A stretch of DNA of 7,016 bases from Pseudomonadota bacterium. GTDB lineage: Bacteria; Myxococcota; Myxococcia; Myxococcales; Myxococcaceae. Both the position numbers and the translations under genes were made by a program. The notes beneath the pieces were generated by a model. That model was not told the origin of the DNA. It ran no database searches and saw nothing but the letters and a program-made list of their open reading frames with translations. Within the stretch, counting starts at the first letter, position 1; each line of letters starts with the position of its first letter. The stretch covers positions 1 through 7,016 of the forward strand of contig JAFADT010000146.1 of NCBI GenBank assembly GCA_023424585.1, given 5' to 3'. Positions 5,389-7,016 of this stretch are shown piece after piece.

Positions 5389-7016
5389 ATGCGACGTCCT
5401 TTCAATCGCGCGCTGCACGCGACGCTCAGTGGCTGGCTGGTGGGAATGCTGGCCGTGGGCCCCGCGGCCGCGCAGCAGCAACACGTATCGCTGCGGCTGA
5501 TGCCGCGAACGCTGCCTGCGGCGGCGGGCCCCCGCGTGGCGGTGGTGGCCATTCCCGTGGATGCCTCGCTCGAGGGGGAGGCGCTGGCGCTGACGCACTG
5601 GGCGGAGCAGGCCGTGGCCCGCTCCGGCCGGCTGGAGCTGGTCCGGCTGGCGGACGCGCTGGATGCCCAGGGCGCGAGCACCCGCCAGGAGAAGGCGGTG
5701 GAAGGCAACGCCTCGTTCAAGGAAGGCGCGAAGGCGTACGACGAGCTGGACACCGTGAAGGCGCTCCAGAGCTTCGACAAGGCGGTGCGCGCCTACGAGC
5801 AGTCGGACCTGTCGCGCGCGTTCCCGCTGCTCAGCCGTGCGCGGGTGATGAAGGCCGCCACGCAGGTGGCCAACGGGGAGAACAAGGCCGCGGAGCTGGA
5901 GATGCGCGCCGTGCTCGCGGTGGATCCGCGCGCCACCTTCAACCCCAACTACTTCCCGCCCGAGACCATGGCGTTCGTGGAGAAGGAGCGCAAGGCGCAG
6001 CTGGACGGCGCGCAGGCCACGCTGCACCTGCGCACGCAGCCGGGGCTCGCGCAGGTGTTCGTGGACGGCACCTACCGGGGCGTGTCCCCGCTGGAGCTCA
6101 CGGGCCTCACGCGCGCGGACCACTACGTGACGCTGGTGGCGCCGGGCTACGGGGTGATGGAGGGGCGCGCGCGCGAGGGCGAGGCGTCCTTCACGCTCAC
6201 GAAGCTGCCGGTGCAGCAGCGCTACGCCGCGCTCGTGGAGCGCATCGCGAAGAACCCCGACGGCGAGGAGCGCGACCAGGCGCTGCAGGAGCTGGGCGTG
6301 CTCGCGGGCGTGCCGCAGGTGCTGGCGCTGATGGTGCGCGGCGGCCCGGGCAACGCGCCGCTGACCGTCACGGGCCTGCGCATGGACGTGGCGGACGGCC
6401 ACAACGAGGCCTACGCGCTGGGCCAGGTGCCGCGCGGTGACGCCATGGCCACGGGCTCCGAGGCGCTCCTGACGGGGCTCGTCGCCCAGGACGCGGCGCG
6501 CGTCAACGGCAAGCCGGTGAAGCACTTCTCCAGCGGTGGTGTCGTGAGCCGCCGCACCGCGGGCTACGTGCTGCTGGCCACGGGCGTGGCGCTCCTGGCG
6601 GGCGGCATCTACTTCGGCCTGGAGGCCTCCTCCAAGGCGGACGCGTTCAAGACCGCGCCGCAGGGCAGCTCGCGCGCGGACGACCTGAAGAGCACCGGCA
6701 AGACGTACGCGCTGGTGGCGGACATCGGCGTGCTGGCGGGCCTGGTGTCCGCGGGCGCCGGCAGCTACCTGGCGTTCTACAAGAAGGGTGGGGGCTCGTC
6801 GTCCAGCGCCCCCGCGACGTCCGCGCGCGCCGCGCCGGCCGCGGAGGCGAAGCCCATGGACGAGGCGCTGCCCATGCCGCCCCCGCCCGCCGCCAAGACG
6901 GAGGAGCCGGCCCCCAAGGCGAACGCCACGTCCACGCCGGCCCCCGAGCCGGCACCGGAGACCACGCCCCCGCCCCCCATCTTCGAGCCGCCCCCGCAGC
7001 CGCCGCCCTCCCAGCC
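5389..7016 (+). CDS. Exported PEGA-domain protein with Pro-rich tail (3' end missing)
   Basis: This frame stays open to the right edge, giving 542 codons without a stop. ATG 5389 has the Shine-Dalgarno GAGGGAG (5377-5383) 5 bases upstream and is followed by a signal peptide (1-28, cleavage after PAAA before QQQ). Residues about 48-95 form a small alpha/beta-looking segment (PRVAVVAIPVD). Residues 100-205 are helical and TPR-like (FKEGAKAYDELDTVKALQSF). The PEGA domain is at about 209-272, with LHLRTQPGLAQVFVDGTYRG followed by SPLELTGL and APGY. After a helical and beta region come two hydrophobic segments (about 391-410 and 440-464), a polar 30-residue link, and a Pro/Ala/Glu-rich tail from 467 on (PPPPIFEPPPQPPP). 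PEGA domains are surface or periplasmic beta modules that probably bind other proteins or cell-wall material. Such signal-TPR-PEGA-double-hydrophobic proteins are common in myxobacteria and of unknown function. It sits 67 bases after the protease and may be a periplasmic partner, but nothing proves it. Confidence 0.85.
   Translation, partial: MRRPFNRALHATLSGWLVGMLAVGPAAAQQQHVSLRLMPRTLPAAAGPRVAVVAIPVDASLEGEALALTHWAEQAVARSGRLELVRLADALDAQGASTRQEKAVEGNASFKEGAKAYDELDTVKALQSFDKAVRAYEQSDLSRAFPLLSRARVMKAATQVANGENKAAELEMRAVLAVDPRATFNPNYFPPETMAFVEKERKAQLDGAQATLHLRTQPGLAQVFVDGTYRGVSPLELTGLTRADHYVTLVAPGYGVMEGRAREGEASFTLTKLPVQQRYAALVERIAKNPDGEERDQALQELGVLAGVPQVLALMVRGGPGNAPLTVTGLRMDVADGHNEAYALGQVPRGDAMATGSEALLTGLVAQDAARVNGKPVKHFSSGGVVSRRTAGYVLLATGVALLAGGIYFGLEASSKADAFKTAPQGSSRADDLKSTGKTYALVADIGVLAGLVSAGAGSYLAFYKKGGGSSSSAPATSARAAPAAEAKPMDEALPMPPPPAAKTEEPAPKANATSTPAPEPAPETTPPPPIFEPPPQPPPSQ

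Noticed and set aside
3924..5780. 618-codon open frame on the minus strand across the protease gene
   Set aside because: It is antisense to a gene with complete S41 and PDZ motifs, and its product is rich in Arg, His, Leu and Ala with no recognisable domain. GC-biased codons on the + strand remove stops from the opposite frames.
5254..6525. 423-codon open frame on the minus strand
   Set aside because: It overlaps the + strand PEGA-domain gene, which has a Shine-Dalgarno, signal peptide and PEGA motif and runs open to the window edge. The minus-strand product is a low-complexity Arg/His/Leu-rich shadow.
6787..7016. Proline-rich end of the window considered as a tandem DNA repeat
   Set aside because: CCG/CCC-rich codons recur, but there is no fixed repeat unit; this is low-complexity coding sequence for a Pro/Ala/Glu-rich tail.
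1..7016. tRNA, rRNA, CRISPR, insertion sequence, prophage or defence system
   Set aside because: No cloverleaf-like segment, repeat-spacer array, transposase motif, terminal inverted repeats or compositional break was seen. The genes are chromosomal envelope and division functions.

Overview
The window is GC-rich (about 70% by eye) with strong G/C third-position bias. Five genes lie on the + strand, plus the 3' end of a sixth. The codon use, an exported PEGA-domain protein with a proline-rich tail, and the cell-division gene order point to a myxobacterium of the Myxococcus/Corallococcus type. This is inference from style and gene content, not from a marker gene.

Layout: (1) 3-128, the last 41 codons of an unrecognised gene. 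(2) 129-228, a short spacer holding a GC-rich hairpin. (3) 229-2947, a tight three-gene operon ftsE-ftsX-envC-like, in which each stop overlaps the next start as ATGA. (4) 3030-3890, an alpha/beta hydrolase with its own strong Shine-Dalgarno. (5) 3975-5321, a secreted S41 carboxyl-terminal processing protease with one PDZ domain. (6) 5389 to the right edge, the first 542 codons of an exported PEGA-domain protein with two hydrophobic segments and a proline-rich tail; it has no stop inside the window.

How the genes fit together: FtsE (ATPase) and FtsX (membrane subunit) form the division-site ABC-type complex that, in other Gram-negative bacteria, switches on the periplasmic coiled-coil protein EnvC, which then activates murein amidases. 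The EnvC-like protein here has lost most LytM zinc and catalytic residues, so it should be an activator and not an enzyme. A periplasmic S41 protease is a common neighbour of EnvC-like genes and in some bacteria controls murein hydrolase levels. The region therefore reads as a cell-envelope and division locus, with an alpha/beta hydrolase of unknown substrate set between the EnvC-like and protease genes.

No tRNA, rRNA, CRISPR array, insertion sequence or attachment site was seen. All gaps between genes are 100 bases or shorter. Long open frames on the minus strand are shadows caused by the GC-biased codons. The most useful points for follow-up are the degenerate LytM site, the D-to-E change at the hydrolase acid position, the conflicting topology signals in the PEGA protein, and an inverted repeat over the likely promoter of that gene. 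I found nothing here that I would call a clearly new system.
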